DNA from: Akkermansia muciniphila
GTDB lineage: Bacteria > Verrucomicrobiota > Verrucomicrobiia > Verrucomicrobiales > Akkermansiaceae
Assembly: GCA_945883695.1 (NCBI GenBank)
Contig: CAMCYK010000018.1
Span: forward strand, 1-44,977
Direction: 5' to 3'
DNA length: 44,977 bases
Positions 17,033-26,500 of the stretch are shown here, in pieces; position 1 is the first letter of the stretch; each line of letters begins with the position of its first letter. The position numbers and the translations under genes are program-made. The notes beneath the pieces are model-generated. The model made no database searches. It was given only the letters and a program-made list of their open reading frames with translations, and had not been told where the DNA came from.

Positions 17033-17779
17033 ATGACTGCCACACACAAGCACAAGACCCTCAGCCGCCTCCTCGCCGTATCGCTCGGCGCGGGTTCGGT
17101 CGCCTTCGCCGGAACCGAAGCATACGTCGCCCCGGCTTCCGCACCTTCGGCTCCCGCTTCCGGGGGACTCTGGAACTGGTTCGCCGGTGCCAGCATCGGC
17201 TACCTCATCGACGCCGAAACCGAAATGTACCACGGCCACATCGGCGTGGACTTCAGCTCGAACGGCACCCTCACCCATTCCCTCTTCCTCGAAGTGGGCT
17301 ATGCGGAAGGCCTCGATGTCAGCTACACCAACGTCGTCACCGGCAACTTCGGCGGCAACGGAACGGCCCCCCGCGGCAATGGACCGGGCCTCGATACCGG
17401 CCTGCTCGCCTTGAACGGCCAACTCGAAGTGATTCCGGTCACCCTCAACTACAAGGTCGAAGGTTGCATCACCGGCAATCTCATGTGGTATGCGGGCCTC
17501 GGTTTGGGCTTCGGCTACGTCGATGCCTCCTACACCGGCACGCTCACCGGGCCCACCTTCCCCGCCGTGGGTCGCAGCTTCTCGGAGAATGACACGGTGT
17601 TCACCGGCCAGGTCTTCGCCGGCCTGCTCTGGCAGGCGACCGAAAGCTTCGAAGTCTACACCGGCCTCCGCTACATCTACGTCGATGACCCGGAACTCAG
17701 CGACGCCCTCACCAGCGCGTCGCTCGACGTCAGCCTGGATGACTATCTGGCTGAACTCGGCTTCCGCTTCAACTTCTGA
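17033..17779 (+). CDS. Outer-membrane beta-barrel protein, porin-like
   Basis: A 248-residue protein with a Lys-rich N-terminus and hydrophobic core typical of a signal peptide (LLAVSLGAGSVAFAG, cleavage around 27). Next comes an Ala/Pro/Ser linker. Alternating hydrophobic/polar strands then end in YLAELGFRFNF, the terminal aromatic expected for barrel insertion. Segments such as GLGLGFGYVDASYTG and FEVYTGLRYIYVDD look like barrel strands. It is likely a small 8-stranded barrel in the outer membrane. Substrate or role is unknown. It is preceded by a 200-bp gap and followed by a hairpin terminator, so it is probably transcribed alone. Confidence 0.8.
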   Translation: MTATHKHKTLSRLLAVSLGAGSVAFAGTEAYVAPASAPSAPASGGLWNWFAGASIGYLIDAETEMYHGHIGVDFSSNGTLTHSLFLEVGYAEGLDVSYTNVVTGNFGGNGTAPRGNGPGLDTGLLALNGQLEVIPVTLNYKVEGCITGNLMWYAGLGLGFGYVDASYTGTLTGPTFPAVGRSFSENDTVFTGQVFAGLLWQATESFEVYTGLRYIYVDDPELSDALTSASLDVSLDDYLAELGFRFNF

Positions 17780-17805
17780 TTTCCAGCACGCATCTCGGTA
17801 AAATG

Positions 17806-17838
17806 CGGCCGGCGCTCCGCGAGGGGTGCCGGCCGTTT
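17806..17838 (+). terminator. Hairpin terminator between convergent genes
   Basis: Arms CGGCCGGC (17806-17813) and GCCGGCCG (17828-17835) enclose a 14-nt loop and are followed by TTT. It lies 27 bp after the barrel-protein stop and faces the convergent coiled-coil gene. The U tract is short, so termination may be moderate. Confidence 0.6.
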
Positions 17839-17879
17839 GACGTTCTCCGGGACGAATCCAGCCGGAAACCGGCCGACCC

Positions 17880-18866
17880 TCACTCGCCCTTCTTCGCCGC
17901 AGGATCGTTTTCCGCGAGCCACTGCTTGCGGGCTTCGAGATTCTCCTTGGCGGCGTGGATCTTCTCGCGCTCGGCGGCGGCGGCGTGATAGAGCTTCAGC
18001 GTCTTGGTGAAGTCTCCGGCGATGTCCCGGCGGGCGTCGCCGAAGAGCCGCTTGAGGTCATCGGCTTCCCCTTTGGAGGCGTCCTCGCCGGGAGGCAACG
18101 CAGGCGCGCTGACCTCCGCCAACTGCGCCTTGCGCTGGCCCACCAGGTTGGTCACGTAGCCGAGCTCATGCTCGAAGATCTCCTTCTCGGGTGCCGTCAG
18201 TTTCCCGCCGGCCAACTGGGCTTTCAAGGTCGCCTGGCGGCGCTCCAGGTCGGCGATCGATCCCTCCAGCGCCTGCTGCGCCTCGCGGCGCTGCTTCTCC
18301 GACTCCACCCGGTCCCGGCGGTTCTGCCGCCAGGCGTCGCTGATGCGGGTTTCTTCTTCGTAGAACCCGTTGTAATAGGTCCCGCCGGTGGATTCATACT
18401 TCTGGATGTCCTCGCCGCCGGGCATCGACTTCACCAGCTCCACGATCTGGGCGACCCGCTTCTCGGTCAGCGCGTCGAGCGCGGCCATATTCTTCTTCAG
18501 CGCTTCCGCCGGCGCGTCGCCCTCGCTGCGCAAGGTCTCGACGAGGACTCGGCGCTCGCGCTGGTAGACTTCGATCATCCGCTTGAGGCCGGCGATCGCC
18601 TCCCCCTTGATCTCGGAGATCCGGCGTTTCGAGGATTCCGAATCCTTCAATCCGGCGAGCATCCCGACCAGTTCGCCAACCTTCTTGTCGGTCGCCTCGC
18701 TGCGGGTGCGGATTTCCGCGGCCACCTCGTCGAAGCGCTTCTGGCGCATCTCGAGGTGCTGCTGGAGGGTGACCACCGACTGGCGGCGGGCTTCGAGATC
18801 GACCGGATCCTGCGCGGAGGCACAGAGAACGGTCGCACAACAGATGCCATAGAAGGTTTTCATCAT
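17880..18866 (-). CDS. Exported coiled-coil protein of unknown function
   Basis: A 328-residue protein with a signal peptide (MMKTFYGICCATVLCASAQ, cleavage near 19). Long charged helical stretches follow, expected to form coiled coils (LEARRQSVVTLQQHLEMRQK, then many E/K/R-rich heptads up to about 320). An interruption near residues 150-170 (STGGTYYNGFYEEETR) suggests two helical arms. There are no catalytic motifs. By composition it is probably periplasmic. It faces the barrel-protein gene across a terminator and is a single-gene unit. I do not recognise the family. Confidence 0.75.
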   Translation of the reverse strand: MMKTFYGICCATVLCASAQDPVDLEARRQSVVTLQQHLEMRQKRFDEVAAEIRTRSEATDKKVGELVGMLAGLKDSESSKRRISEIKGEAIAGLKRMIEVYQRERRVLVETLRSEGDAPAEALKKNMAALDALTEKRVAQIVELVKSMPGGEDIQKYESTGGTYYNGFYEEETRISDAWRQNRRDRVESEKQRREAQQALEGSIADLERRQATLKAQLAGGKLTAPEKEIFEHELGYVTNLVGQRKAQLAEVSAPALPPGEDASKGEADDLKRLFGDARRDIAGDFTKTLKLYHAAAAEREKIHAAKENLEARKQWLAENDPAAKKGE

Positions 18867-19066
18867 GTCCCGGAGTTACCAGCCCGGGCCGGTTCTGGCA
18901 ATGGACGAATCATCTGGCGCAGGAAACGGCGAGCGCTTCCCAAAAAATGCAAAGCACTCCGCGGTCTCCTCCGCTTTGATCTTGCCATCCCGGAGCGGAC
19001 GGATCCACCCTGTATCGTTACGCGGCCGATTAGATTCCGCGCGACGATTCCTCCCTCTTCCACCCC

Positions 19067-19456
19067 ATGAGCTCCCAACGCCTCTCCAACCACTTCAGCG
19101 CCTGCCGCCTGATCAGCTTGTCGAAGCACCCGCTGGCCGCCGAGTTCCCCGGCCGCGATGCCCACGGTCCGTATGTCATCATGCAGGAGGGATACGCGCC
19201 CGGCGATGCGACCCAGCGCCGGGCCGAGTTCATCCTCGGCCGCTCCGGTGCCTGGCTGGCGAACTACTGGTTCATCCGCATGCCGGTCCCCGAGCGCCGG
19301 AAGGAATTCCTGTTCTCGACCAAAGCCGAAGTCATGGCACTGATGGAGGACCTCAGCGGACCGGTCCGGGTGATCAGCACGCGGCCCGCCAATGTCGAGG
19401 AAGACGCGCCGGCGGATGACGAGTTCGACAAGGCGCTTCGCGACCAAGAACCCTGA
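19067..19456 (+). CDS. Conserved small protein of unknown function
   Basis: A 129-residue protein beginning MSSQRLSNHFSACRLISLSK, with no signal peptide. The middle has aromatic-rich segments (HGPYVIMQEGYAPGD, then GAWLANYWFIRMPVPERRKE), and the C-terminal 30 residues are acidic. I do not recognise the family. It lies 22 bp upstream of the polyphosphate kinase gene on the same strand and is probably co-transcribed with it. Codon use is normal for the window, which supports a real gene. Confidence 0.75.
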   Translation: MSSQRLSNHFSACRLISLSKHPLAAEFPGRDAHGPYVIMQEGYAPGDATQRRAEFILGRSGAWLANYWFIRMPVPERRKEFLFSTKAEVMALMEDLSGPVRVISTRPANVEEDAPADDEFDKALRDQEP

Positions 19457-19478
19457 GCACCGAAATCATTAACATATT

Positions 19479-20411
19479 ATGAAAATCAACTTTGATCCCG
19501 ATCGTAAAATCAAGATACCGGTTGGAGACAAAGGGAAAGTCGAGTTCAAGCTCGGCGACGTGATGGTCGTTCCCGACCGCAAGATCTCGCTGAAGAAAGA
19601 CTTCGATCCCGATTTCACCGGCGGCTTCGACGACAAGGAAGGCGCGCTCGAAAAAGTCGCCGCCAACGTCCAGCGCTTGTCGGAGCTCCAGGAAAAACTC
19701 TACGCCCAGGACGTCTATGGGGTGCTGGTCATTTTCCAGGCGATCGATGCCGCCGGCAAGGACGGGGCGATCCGCCACGTGATGTCCGGGATCAACCCGC
19801 AGGGCTGCCACGTCACCAGTTTCAAGTCGCCCTCGTCCGAGGAACTCGACCACGATTACCTGTGGCGCGCCGCCAAGGCGCTGCCCGCGCGCGGGATGAT
19901 CGGGATCTTCAACCGCTCCTACTACGAGGAAGTCCTGGCGGTGAAGTTGCACCCCGAGTTTCTCGCCAAACAGAAGCTCCCCGGCAAACCCGGCGGCAAG
20001 GCCTTCTGGGAGCGCCGCTACAAGGAGATCAACCGCTTCGAGAAATACCTGACGGCCAACGGCATCGTGGTCATCAAGTTCTTCCTCAACCTGTCCAAAA
20101 AGGAACAGAAGAAGCGCTTCCTCGCGCGGATCGACGAGCCGGACAAGAACTGGAAGTTCTCGGTCGCCGACTACGAGGAGCGCGCCCATTGGGACGGCTA
20201 CCAGGAGGTGTTCGAGGACATGCTGAACCACACCAGCACCAAACACGCGCCGTGGTTCGTCGTCCCTTCCGACAACAAGTGGTTCGCCCGGCTGGCGATT
20301 TCGGAAACGATCTGCCTCGTACTGGAGCGGCTCGATCTCAAATTCCCGGAAACCAGCGACGAGAAGAAAGCGGAACTCCAGCGGATCCGCGAGGAGATGC
20401 TCAACGAGTGA
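19479..20411 (+). CDS. ppk2: PPK2-family polyphosphate kinase/phosphotransferase
   Basis: A 310-residue PPK2 enzyme, which transfers phosphate between polyphosphate and nucleotides. The Walker A-like loop is AIDAAGKDG (88-96), followed by the lid and the GIFNRSYYEEVLAVKLHP segment (142-159), the equivalent of the family's FDRSWYNR. KFFLNLSKKEQKKRFLARID and HAPWFVVPSDNKWFARLAIS are further family blocks. Length around 300 and a single PPK2 domain indicate a one-domain class. Whether it prefers NDP, NMP or both cannot be decided here. Cytoplasmic. Confidence 0.93.
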   Translation: MKINFDPDRKIKIPVGDKGKVEFKLGDVMVVPDRKISLKKDFDPDFTGGFDDKEGALEKVAANVQRLSELQEKLYAQDVYGVLVIFQAIDAAGKDGAIRHVMSGINPQGCHVTSFKSPSSEELDHDYLWRAAKALPARGMIGIFNRSYYEEVLAVKLHPEFLAKQKLPGKPGGKAFWERRYKEINRFEKYLTANGIVVIKFFLNLSKKEQKKRFLARIDEPDKNWKFSVADYEERAHWDGYQEVFEDMLNHTSTKHAPWFVVPSDNKWFARLAISETICLVLERLDLKFPETSDEKKAELQRIREEMLNE

Positions 20412-20537
20412 GCGGCCCGGAGCCGCGGAGCCCTGCGGAAGGGGGCCATCCAACCCGACCACGGCCGCCCCGTTTTCACCGTGCTAATGGTTGGCAAAAC
20501 CCGGAACGCTCCCTAAGGTCCGCCACCGCCTAAGGCC

Positions 20538-21950
20538 ATGCTCAACACCCGCTTCCTCAGCGCCGCCGCCGTCGCGCTCCTTGTCGGCTGCACCGTCGGC
20601 CCGAACTTCGAAAGCCCGGACACCAGTTTGCCCGGCAGCTTCCGCGGCGACGACAACGCCAGTTCGGAATCGATCGCCGACCTGCCGTGGTGGAAGGTTT
20701 ACAAGGATCCCAAGCTCCAGTCGCTGATCCGGGAGGGCCTCGCCAACAACCAGGACCTCCGGATCGCCGTCAGCCGCGTCGAACAGGCGCGCCAGATCGC
20801 CAACCAGACCCGCTCGCTCGCGCTGCCCTCCGTCGGCTATTCCGGCGATGCCGTCCGCGGCCGCAACGCGGGCGGGACCGCCCTCGGCAAGACCGGCGAC
20901 AGCGGGTCCGCCCTCGCCAACGCGGTCTGGGAGGTCGACCTCTGGGGCCGCATCCGCCGCCTCAACGAGGCGGAACTCGCCCGCTACCTCGCCACCGACG
21001 AGGCCCGCCGCGGGGTGATCGTCTCGCTGGTCGGCGACATCGCGCAGGCCTACTTCGAATTGCTCTCGCTCGACCTCGAGCGGGAGATTTCCGTCCGCAG
21101 CCGCGATTCCTTCCAGAAGAGCTTCGATTTGTTCCAGAGCCGCCTCGAGGGCGGGATCGCTTCCAAGCTGGAGACGTCCCGCGCCCAGGCCGCCGCCTCC
21201 CAAGCCGCTGCCGCGATTCCGGAGGTCGAGCGCCAGATCTCAGTGAAAGAGACCCAGATTTCCGTGCTCACCGGCCGCACCCCGGGTGCCATTCAGCCGC
21301 GCGGCACGCTCAGCGACGGTTCCGCCCTGGACCGCGCGATTCCTCCCGGTCTGCCGACCGCCATGATCCGCCGCCGCCCGGACCTCCGGCAATCCGAGCA
21401 ACTGCTGCGCGCCGCCAACGCGGAGATCGGCGTCGCGATCGCCGAGTACTATCCGAAGATCGGCCTCACCACCGTGGCGGGCCGCGTCACTCCCGACCTG
21501 TCCGACTTTACCAGCGGTGCCGGCAATGCCTGGTCGGTCGGAGCCAATGTGACCGGCCCGATTTTCCAAGGGGGTCGGCTGCGCGCCCAGGAGGCGCAAG
21601 CCCGCGCCGCATGGGATGAAGCCCGCATCCGCCACGAGAAGGCGGTGCTGGTCGCGCTCGGCGAGGTTTCCAATTCCCTCGTCTCCCGCCAGAAATTCGC
21701 CGAGGTCCGGGTCGCGCAGGAACAGGCCGTCAAATCGCTCAACGAGGCCGTCGAGGTGTCCAGCGAACGCTACACCGCCGGCCGCGCCAGCTACTTCGAA
21801 ATCCTCGATTCGCAGCTCGAGCTTTTCCCCACCGAGCTCAATCTCGCCCGCGTCCGCCTCAACCAGTACCTGGCGGTCGTCAGCCTCTACCGCGCCCTCG
21901 GCGGCGGCTGGTCGCCCGATGCCATCTCCTCGGCCAAGTCGGGGCTTTAG
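20538..21950 (+). CDS. TolC/NodT-type outer-membrane efflux lipoprotein
   Basis: A 470-residue outer-membrane factor of the NodT/OprM family. The lipobox LLVGC places the lipidated Cys at 18, followed by TVGPNFESPDTSLPGSF as in the family. Two tandem outer-membrane-efflux-protein repeats are visible. PTAMIRRRPDLRQSEQLLRA and NAEIGVAIAEYYPKIGLTTV are the classical second-half segments, and YTAGRASYFEILDSQ lies near the C-terminus. It would form a trimeric channel for RND or ABC-type pumps. No pump or membrane-fusion gene is adjacent, so its partner must be elsewhere. It is preceded by a 126-bp gap and followed by REP-like repeats. Confidence 0.92.
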   Translation: MLNTRFLSAAAVALLVGCTVGPNFESPDTSLPGSFRGDDNASSESIADLPWWKVYKDPKLQSLIREGLANNQDLRIAVSRVEQARQIANQTRSLALPSVGYSGDAVRGRNAGGTALGKTGDSGSALANAVWEVDLWGRIRRLNEAELARYLATDEARRGVIVSLVGDIAQAYFELLSLDLEREISVRSRDSFQKSFDLFQSRLEGGIASKLETSRAQAAASQAAAAIPEVERQISVKETQISVLTGRTPGAIQPRGTLSDGSALDRAIPPGLPTAMIRRRPDLRQSEQLLRAANAEIGVAIAEYYPKIGLTTVAGRVTPDLSDFTSGAGNAWSVGANVTGPIFQGGRLRAQEAQARAAWDEARIRHEKAVLVALGEVSNSLVSRQKFAEVRVAQEQAVKSLNEAVEVSSERYTAGRASYFEILDSQLELFPTELNLARVRLNQYLAVVSLYRALGGGWSPDAISSAKSGL

Positions 21951-21955
21951 GGATC

Positions 21956-22102
21956 AAGGTAGGGTCGGACGCCCTCGGCCGAAGGTAGGGTCGGACGCCC
22001 TCGGCCGACCGGAGCGGTCCCCGTCTGCCCGCTTCACCTGCAAGGAATCAACCAACCCGCCCGTCGCTTCGCGGACGAGCGAGGGCGCGTCGTCCCTACC
22101 TT
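21956..22102. repeat. REP-like repeats: two direct copies and one inverted, diverged copy
   Basis: A 26-bp unit beginning AAGGTAGGGTCGGACG and ending CCCTCGGCCG occurs twice in tandem at 21956-21981 and 21982-22007. A diverged inverted copy lies at 22072-22102 (minus strand reads AAGGTAGGGACGACGCG). The pair of orientations could form a large hairpin between two convergent genes and act as a two-way terminator. A RAYT-like gene elsewhere in the window (31052-31774) makes REP-type origin plausible, though its own ends differ. Confidence 0.75.
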
Positions 22103-22124
22103 CGGGGCGCCGCAGGCGGGCCGG

Positions 22125-23429
22125 TCAATCGCGGGCCTGCTTGCTCCCGCCGGGTTTCCCATCGCGCCGGTCGGCCGGCTTTTTCGGTCCGCGCGGAGCG
22201 GGCTTGGCAATCTTCTTCGCCTCCATCTCGCGGGTCCGTTTCCGCCAGTCGCGTTTGGCCGACCCGGCATCTTGCGAAGCGGCGGGAGTGACGGCATGGT
22301 AGTCGAAGCCGCGCAGGCGCTTCCGCTCGAGCCGCTCGCCGATGAACAACTCGAGGATGCCGAGCAGGTTGAGATCGCCGCGGGGGACGAAGCTGATCGC
22401 CTCGCCCCGCGCCTCCGCCCGGCCGGTGCGGCCGATCCGGTGGACGTAGTCTTCCGGATTCACCGGAAAGTCGTGGTTCACGACGTGGCTGACGCCGTCG
22501 ATGTCGATCCCGCGGGCGACGATGTCGGTGGCGACCAACACCTGCACCTTGCCGTCCTTGAAGTCCTGCAAGGCCTTGAGCCGTTGCTCCTGGGAGCGGC
22601 TCGAGTGTAGCTTGGCAACCTTCACCCCGGCATTCGCGAGGAACACGGTGAGCCGGTCCGCGCCGTCCTTCAGCCGGACGAAAACGAGGACCCGCTTGAA
22701 CTTCGGCTGCTTGAGGAGTTCGAGCAGCAGCGCGCCTTTCAAGTGGGGCGAGACCTCGTAGACATACTGGTCGACGGTGTCCGCCGGATCCGAGCGTTTG
22801 CCGATCTGGACCATCTTCGGCTGTTGCAGGAAGCGCCGCGCCAGCGACTCGACTTCCCGCGGGAAGGTCGCCGAGAACATCAGGGTCTGGCGCTGCCGCG
22901 GTAGATCGGCGACGAGGGTTTCGATGTCCGGCAGGAAGCCCATGTGGAGCATCCGGTCGGCCTCGTCGAGCACCAGCGTTTCGAGCCCGCTGAAGTCGAC
23001 CTGCTGGCGACCGACCAGGTCGATCAGGCGGCCGGGCGTGGCGACGACGAGGTGCACGCCCTTGCGCAGGATCTTGATCTGGGCATCTTCCTCGACCCCG
23101 CCGTAAATGGCCGCCACCCGGAGCGGCAGGTCTTTGCCGTAGGTCCGGATGTTTTCCATGATCTGTACGGCGAGCTCGCGGGTGGGGGCGAGGATCAGCG
23201 CCTTGGGGCCGGGCGGCCCGTTTTTCCGGTACCCGCGGGCCAGCCGGCTGAGCATCGGCAGCACGAAGGCCGCGGTCTTGCCGGTGCCGGTCTGGGCGAT
23301 CGCGATCAGGTCGTGGCCCTGCATCACCTTGGGAATCGCCGCCGCCTGCACCGGCGTCGGACGGGTGTATCCGGCGTTCTGAATGGCGAGGAGGAGCTCG
23401 TCCCCGAGTCCGAAGTGGCGAAACGGCAT
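22125..23429 (-). CDS. DEAD-box ATP-dependent RNA helicase (RhlE-like)
   Basis: A 434-residue DEAD-box helicase that unwinds short RNA duplexes, usually in ribosome assembly, RNA decay or cold adaptation. Motifs in order: Q-motif region F-HFGLGDELLLAIQNAGY with PTPVQAAAIP, Walker A AQTGTGKT (45-52), APTRELA, TPGRLIDL, DEAD (155-158), SATF, ATDIVARGIDID and HRIGRTGRAEARG. A basic tail (about 380-434, rich in Lys/Arg/Pro) probably binds RNA. The ATG at 23429 gives MPFRHFGLGDELL; the upstream frame lacks family character. It lies downstream of the giant repeat-protein gene on the same strand. Confidence 0.95.
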   Translation of the reverse strand: MPFRHFGLGDELLLAIQNAGYTRPTPVQAAAIPKVMQGHDLIAIAQTGTGKTAAFVLPMLSRLARGYRKNGPPGPKALILAPTRELAVQIMENIRTYGKDLPLRVAAIYGGVEEDAQIKILRKGVHLVVATPGRLIDLVGRQQVDFSGLETLVLDEADRMLHMGFLPDIETLVADLPRQRQTLMFSATFPREVESLARRFLQQPKMVQIGKRSDPADTVDQYVYEVSPHLKGALLLELLKQPKFKRVLVFVRLKDGADRLTVFLANAGVKVAKLHSSRSQEQRLKALQDFKDGKVQVLVATDIVARGIDIDGVSHVVNHDFPVNPEDYVHRIGRTGRAEARGEAISFVPRGDLNLLGILELFIGERLERKRLRGFDYHAVTPAASQDAGSAKRDWRKRTREMEAKKIAKPAPRGPKKPADRRDGKPGGSKQARD

Positions 23430-23510
23430 GCGCGGAGGGTATGCCGACGCGGCCGGGGCTGGCAGCAACAAACCACGTGGCTTGGATGCGGCCTGCCCCG
23501 GTTCGGCCGA

Positions 23511-26500
23511 TCAGGGGCTGGTGATCGCGGCGCGGATGAAGTCGCTGGGGTCGTTGGCGACGGCACCGTCGGTGCGGAAGGTCTTGTAAACCCAGCCGGC
23601 CTCGGGCGCGGACGGCGTCAAGGTGGCCTGGATGGCGGTCGCGTCGGCACCGGTGACTTCGCTGACCAGCGGGGTGCCCCAGTTGACGAGGTTGTCGGAC
23701 GCCTCGATCAGGTAGGTCAGCAGGTCGGCCGCGACCACCGCCCGGCGGCTGTTGCCGGCCGGCACGAAGGTGGCACCGGAGCGGACGGCGACGGTCAGCG
23801 TCAGCACTCCGGGCGTGCCGCCGACGGTTGCCATCCTGGCGAACACCTTGGCCTGCGAACCGCCGTCGGCCGGGCTCGAATTGAGGGCGAACTCGACGAG
23901 GTTCGTCGTGCCGTCGCGGTCCGGATCGTCATTCGGGCCGGTCAGGGCACCGACGTTGAAGCCGGCGATCCAGGTGCCGTAGGAACTCGGGCTGATCACC
24001 AGTTCCAGGTCGTTGCCGCTGAGTTGCAGGGTGCCGGCAAAGGTGCCGATCAAGCCACTGAGCTTGGACGGGTCGAGCGTGCCGTTGATGCCGCCGCTGG
24101 TGATCAGCTTGTAGGTGCCGGGCTCCAGCCCTCCGAGGTTGGTGATGACCAGGTCATCGAGGCCGAGCGCGCCGCTGCCGATCGTCAGGGTGCCGGCGAC
24201 GGCGATCCGGTCGCTGGTGCCGGCCAGCGCGTCGAGTTCGAAGGCGAGGGTGCCCGCGCCGGCCGCTGCCGCGGAAATGTCCAGCGCGCCGCCGATCGAC
24301 AGCGTGCCGGCCGCGGCGCCGGGCGCCAGGTTGGCGGCGGCCGCGACGGTCACGCTGCCGCCGATCAGGCCGTTGCCGCCGAGGGTGCCGCCGTTGACGG
24401 CCACCGCGCTGGCGGCGGCGAGCGAGCCGGGGCTGTTGACCTGCAGAGTTCCCGCCGAGACGGTGGTGGCGCCGGTGTAGGTGTTCGCGCCGGCGAGGGC
24501 CAGCGTGTTGGTGCCGGACTTGGTCAAGCCGCCGCCGGTCGACACCGGATCGGTCAGCAGCGCCTGGGTGATGGTGATGCTGCCGGTGCTGGTGTTAAAG
24601 GTGGCGCCGCCCGCCTTGATCAAGGCGTTGGTCAGGCCGCCCAGGTAAATCGGGCTCGCCGCGCGGGGCTTCAGGGTGCCGCCGTCGAAGGTCAGGGTCG
24701 CCGTCGCGCCGACGCCGCGGATGGTCGGGAACGCGGGCAAAGTGACATCGGCCGTGCCGCTGATCTGAATGGTGGATCTGCTGTTATTGCCCGCCGACAG
24801 CACGTTGAAGGTGGTGGCCGCGAAGGTGCCGCCGGAGAGGTTCAGGGTGGCGTTGGCGTTGTTGTTGCCGGTGCCGCCGCCGCCCATCCGGAGGATGCCC
24901 ACGGTGGCGGTGCCGCCGGTCTGGTTGAAGGTGCCGGTGACCTCCGACGCCGCGCTGTTGTCGGAGCGGGTGATCTGCAGGGTCGAGGTGGCCGGCATGT
25001 TCAGGATCCCGCCCGCGCTGAGGTTGAAGGTCGCGGTTGAACCCGTGTTGACCCCCACCGTCACCCCGAGCCCGCCGGCGATCGTGTTGAGCGTGCCGCC
25101 GCTCAGGTTGTAGGTGCCGGTGGAGCCCAGATTACCGATCAGCAACTGGTTGCCGATGGTCGTCAGGCTGCCGCCGGTCTGGTTCATGATGCCGGTGGCA
25201 CCGGGGACGGTGGCGCCCACCAGGAAATTCGAGCCGGCGGTTCCAACCGTGAAGCTACCCGCCGACACGCTCAGCGTCGCCGTCTGCGCGGCGGTGTTGC
25301 CGACCGTGAAGCCGCCGGTGGCCTGGGCGACGCGCACGCCGCTCAGGTTCAGGACGCCGTTGCTGACGATGGTCGCGCCGCTGTAGGTGCCGATGGCCGT
25401 GAGATTGAGCGTGCCGGTGCCGAGTTTGGTCACGCCGACCGCGCCGCCGCCGGTGCCGGTGGAGTTGGCGATGGCGTTCGGGACGGTGAACTGGCCGCCG
25501 GCCGCGTTGGTGGTGTCAAAGCCGATCGACGAGCCGGGGGCGAATCCGCCGGCGCTGCCGCCATTCGCTCCCCCGAGGTTGGCGAGCAGGGTGGTGACAT
25601 TGGCGTTGGTAAACTCGTTGGTCCCGCCGACGTTGAATGCCAGCGTGGCGGCATTGCCGGCCTTGAGGTTGGCGGCCGTCCAGCTGGCGGTGGCGCCGTT
25701 GTAAAGAGCCGCCGTGGTCGCGAATTGCAGCGTGCCGCCGGTGACCGAGCTGGTGCCGCTGTAGGTGTTCGCGCCGGCGAGGGTCAGCGTGCCGGTGCCC
25801 GTCTTGACCAGGGCGAGGCTGCCGGCGGTGTTCTTGATGGTCCCGCTGAAGGTGCTGGTGGCGTTGTTGCTGCCGACGGTGAACACCGGCGTGCCGCCCG
25901 CGACCGTGTCCACGGTCCCCGAGCCGCTCAGGCCGTTGACGGTCTCGGCAAAGGTGTTGAGGTCGAAGATGCCGGGCGCGTTGACCGTCAGGTTGCCCTT
26001 GCCGGCGCCGTGGGGAATGACCTCGGAGACGAGCAGTTTGAGCGTTCCGCCATTGACCGTGGTGTTGCCGCTGTAGTCGTTCAGGGAGGTGCCGATGCTG
26101 AGGGTCCGCGTGTTGGCGGCGTCGAGCGTCAGCGAGGCGCCGCCACTGATCGCGCCCTCCGCGCCGGTGAGGGTGTAGTCACGGGCGGTGCTGTTCATGG
26201 TCACGCTCACCGGAGAAACCTTGCCGGTCAGGGTCACGGTCGGATTGCCGGTGGCGCCGCTGGCGTCACCGAGCAGCACCGCGTCGAGGGCATCGATGAA
26301 GAAAGTCGCCGAGGCCGCGGTATCCACCCAGTTCGTCGGAACCGCGTCGGTATTCCAATTGCCGTCCCCGGTATTCCAGGAGATCGCACCCGAGCCGGTG
26401 GTAACATTCAGGAAGAGGGTGTTGCCGATGACGTTGAGATTTCCCGCGACGCGGTGGCTGACGATCGAGGTGAAGGCGCTGCCGTTGACCGGACCGCTGC

